A DNA stretch of 64,000 nt. Origin: Myxococcales bacterium. GTDB lineage: Bacteria; Myxococcota_A; Polyangia; Palsa-1104; JAEUJZ01. A model generated the notes under the pieces. That model saw only the letters and a program-made list of their open reading frames with translations, was not told where the DNA came from and did no database searches. The translations under genes and the position numbers were made by a program. Shown here in pieces: positions 62,225-64,000 of the stretch (position 1 is the stretch's first letter; each line of letters begins with the position of its first letter). Where the stretch lies: positions 49,843-113,842 of the forward strand of contig JAEUKA010000074.1 of NCBI GenBank assembly GCA_016794465.1. Direction: 5' to 3'.

Positions 62225-62509
62225 CTAATGTGTCTCTTTGCGCAGGATCAGCCTGTCTGTCGTTGCTACAGAGCCTCCCCTCACACCTTTCCTCTGCTGA
62301 AAATACTGAGCTTGGGGAGTCATCCGCGCGGTTTTCTGGCTGTGGTACTCCTGGGTTGCTGAAAGTTCTTCGGTGACAGCGATTCGGAACTTCCACATGC
62401 GTCCAGTTATGACCTCCTTTCCGCTCTTCCCACGAGCTGCTCCCAGAGCATTGTACAGCTCATACAAGCAGTCCAAAGAGGCCGGCGCAGGAAGAAACAG
62501 AGTCCGCAT
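62225..62509 (-). CDS. Small hypothetical protein
   Basis: 94 residues from ATG at 62509; the frame reaches 62581 upstream but would run into the divergent gene. The first 45 residues look protein-like (MRTLFLPAPASLDCLYELYN, GKEVITGRMWKFRIAV); the rest is polar. The ribosome site is weak. It sits in the gap between the two divergent zinc-motif genes, on the same strand as the 61219-62136 gene. Could be real or a chance frame. Confidence 0.4.
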   Translation of the reverse strand: MRTLFLPAPASLDCLYELYNALGAARGKSGKEVITGRMWKFRIAVTEELSATQEYHSQKTARMTPQAQYFQQRKGVRGGSVATTDRLILRKETH

Positions 62510-62523
62510 TTTTTCCGCTTGTG

Positions 62524-62557
62524 GTAACGACTCTGCACCGCTACACTTGTAACGACT
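62524..62557 (+). promoter_or_regulatory. 9-bp direct repeat upstream of the zinc-motif gene
   Basis: GTAACGACT occurs at 62524-62532 and 62549-62557, 25 bp apart, ahead of the ATG at 62580. A G-run (tttgggggg) then forms the ribosome site. The repeat is a possible regulator-binding site; no promoter match was found. Confidence 0.35.
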
Positions 62558-62579
62558 GTCGTCGCTGTTTGGGGGGATC

Positions 62580-63845
62580 ATGCCCGTCGGGAAGTGTGTG
62601 TCTTGTGGTTCCGAGTTGCCTTCAGGGAGACGCTCTGATCGGCGCTACTGCGGGGGCCGATGCCGGGTCCGGGCGCATCGCATTCGCAAAGGGGAAGGCC
62701 AGCATGTACGACCTACGCGGAAGCACGGACACACGGCACTGAAGGTTGCGCTTGGCACAGCCGCAGCGGCAACAGCGGCAGCCGTGGCCGTCGAGGTTGT
62801 GCGGAAGAGCCAAGCAGCCCGACTTGCGGAGCACGAGCGGAAGATCGCGGATCTCGAAGCGCAGCTTCGGAAGTCTCAGACGGAAAAAGAAGAACTGCCG
62901 CGTGAGATGAAAGACCTCCGCAACAGAGTGGAGCAGGTCACGAGGGAGAAGAAGGAAAAGGAAGAGCAGATCTGTCAGACCAGAAAAGCACTGGATGCAG
63001 AGAAGGAGACGGTGAAGACGCTCCGCAGTTCCTTGGAGAGCGCGCGACAGGAAAGGGAGCAGGCGGAACTGAGACTTCTCGTCGAGACAGAGACGAATGA
63101 GGAAGTGCTAAATGTGCAGCTTCAGCTTGAAGAGCAGCTTAAGAGACTGCTCTTCGATACGAGTGACCAAGTCGATGATCTTTCCCTGCGCAACCAGAAG
63201 CTGGCGCGACAGCTTGCGGAGGCCAAGGACAAGCGGGAGGTGCAGCTCGCCAAGATCGCCGCGTCCAAGAGCCGTCAGCAGTTACAAGCGAGGCTGGAGA
63301 GCGCCCAACTCGTGACTTGGTCACTGACGCAGCGACTTCGTTCCGCTGAAGCGGGTCTGTCCTCTTCCCAAAAAATGCTGCCTGCAAAGGCACAACAGAA
63401 GCAGCTCCCGGCGGTGCGACAGACTCTGCCTGCATCCTCCGCCCAGACCTCCCTTGCCGTCGCCAATCGAAGCATTGAACATCTCAATTCCGAAAACCGG
63501 CGACTCAGCAAGGAATGGATGAAAGCGAAGGAGTTGGCTCGGCAGTGGGAGGAGAACTTTTGCCGCTTGGCGCAACGACTAGAGGATGTCGAAGATGGGA
63601 ATGGTGAGGGGCGGCGAATCGAAAGACAGTCCCAACTACAAGAGCAGACAGAGAACCAAAGGCCAGGCTACTTTGTGCGTGCTCTGAAGGCGATCGGAAT
63701 GCTTGGGACTGGCGCCGTCCTCGGGGTAGGAGCCGTTGCAATGCTTGGAGGGGAGGACTCCCAGAAGGCCCTTGGCGCAGCAAAAGAGCAGAAAACCCTC
63801 GGCCCAAAGACTCAACGGCTGCTACCTCCAAAATCAAATTCCTAA
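62580..63845 (+). CDS. Zinc-motif, membrane and coiled-coil protein, unknown function
   Basis: 421 residues. CVSCGSEL...RYCGGRCRVRAHRIRKG (about 6-38) repeats the zinc knuckle plus basic helix of the divergent gene. A hydrophobic Ala/Val segment (ALKVALGTAAAATAAAVAVE, about 53-72) may cross the membrane. A very long coiled coil (about 80-215, then 290-350) follows, and a second hydrophobic segment (AIGMLGTGAVLGVGAVAML) is near the C-terminus. The fold suggests a filamentous or spanning protein. It may be a membrane-associated partner of the cassette or separate cargo. No family recognised. Confidence 0.78.
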   Translation: MPVGKCVSCGSELPSGRRSDRRYCGGRCRVRAHRIRKGEGQHVRPTRKHGHTALKVALGTAAAATAAAVAVEVVRKSQAARLAEHERKIADLEAQLRKSQTEKEELPREMKDLRNRVEQVTREKKEKEEQICQTRKALDAEKETVKTLRSSLESARQEREQAELRLLVETETNEEVLNVQLQLEEQLKRLLFDTSDQVDDLSLRNQKLARQLAEAKDKREVQLAKIAASKSRQQLQARLESAQLVTWSLTQRLRSAEAGLSSSQKMLPAKAQQKQLPAVRQTLPASSAQTSLAVANRSIEHLNSENRRLSKEWMKAKELARQWEENFCRLAQRLEDVEDGNGEGRRIERQSQLQEQTENQRPGYFVRALKAIGMLGTGAVLGVGAVAMLGGEDSQKALGAAKEQKTLGPKTQRLLPPKSNS

Positions 63846-64000
63846 CGGGAATTGGCGCACCGCTTTCTATATCAACATAATCAAAGCTCACTCCATCCAA
63901 ACAACGCACCGCCCCAGTGACCACCGGGTCCGGCCAGAGTAAGCAATTGCCACCAAGGTAGTCCGCGCCCGTCGAGCCAGCGACACAACTTGGTCGGGCC
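63846..64000. other. Right edge of window, possible minus-strand coding sequence entering
   Basis: 155 bp. On the minus strand one frame is open from the window edge and reads plausibly (PSCVAGSTGADYLGGN, then CLDGVSFDYVDIESG). It stays open until 63505 only by running opposite the previous gene, where it stops looking protein-like. It may be the 3' end of a truncated gene, or chance. Confidence 0.25.

Noticed and set aside
51066..63848. TAACGG shared by the left junction (51066-51071) and the end of the last island gene (63843-63848) as recombination core bounding the island.
   Set aside because: Joining the flanks at this hexamer puts the propeller out of frame with the open minus-strand frame on the right, and a 6-bp match is expected by chance. 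The right boundary is probably beyond the window.

Overview
The window reads as chromosome from a high-GC member of the Myxococcota (former delta-proteobacteria). The pointers are a MYXO-CTERM-like cysteine/transmembrane/arginine tail inside a large surface protein, an OmpA protein with TSP3 calcium repeats, two Hanks-type Ser/Thr kinases with a C-terminal membrane anchor, many lipoproteins, ECF and sigma-54 regulators, and a paired hpnC/hpnD locus. No rRNA, tRNA or CRISPR was recognised.

Layout. 1-4.9 kb (+): the end of an ATP-grasp gene, a PLP decarboxylase with a RiPP-leader-like N-terminus, a urea-transporter/M23 fusion and a TPR protein, mostly with 4-bp overlaps. 5-9.4 kb (-): one compact operon of subtilase, ketoacyl synthase, STAS-like protein, ECF sigma and zinc-finger anti-sigma. 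9.5-15.5 kb: VanY-type peptidase, methyltransferase, an 18-unit 21-bp minisatellite and a 1259-residue lipoprotein that looks like two fused surface proteins. 15.7-22.4 kb: ADP-ribosylglycohydrolase, hypothetical protein, membrane glycosyltransferase, TatD, TcdA and a membrane SpoIIE-like phosphatase. 22.5-28.8 kb: Cys-rich lipoprotein, PEGA protein and thiolase (-), facing hpnC-hpnD (+). 28.8-33.4 kb: M4 protease behind two palindromic operators, kinase, HIT protein, RluA synthase.

33.5-45.8 kb is the housekeeping core: yceD-rpmF-plsX-fabH-fabD-fabG (ribosomal L32 plus phospholipid and fatty acid initiation) behind a near-consensus sigma-70 promoter, an NtrC-type regulator, nadA, then rpsB-tsf-pyrH-frr followed by a kinase that seems to start at CTG. 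45.9-50.3 kb carries an esterase-like lipoprotein, a hypothetical protein and the OmpA/TSP3 protein with a strong downstream stem-loop.

51.07 kb to the right edge is accessory DNA. A serine recombinase starts a few bases after the broken end of a beta-propeller gene, so the block looks like an integrated island. Its cargo is two XRE regulators around repeated dyads, then a co-directional cassette: an effector-associated (death-like) domain fused to a nucleoside phosphorylase and an unassigned C-terminal region; a MoxR AAA+ ATPase; a protein with a degenerate vWA-like domain fused to a formylglycine-generating-enzyme-like (FGS) domain; and a second free-standing FGS protein. This matches the logic of the NTP-dependent MoxR-vWA-effector conflict systems described by the Aravind group, with the phosphorylase as likely toxic effector. 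The cassette is followed by a catalytically dead serine-recombinase relative and two divergent zinc-motif/coiled-coil proteins of unknown function. This island is the best candidate for an undescribed system in the window.
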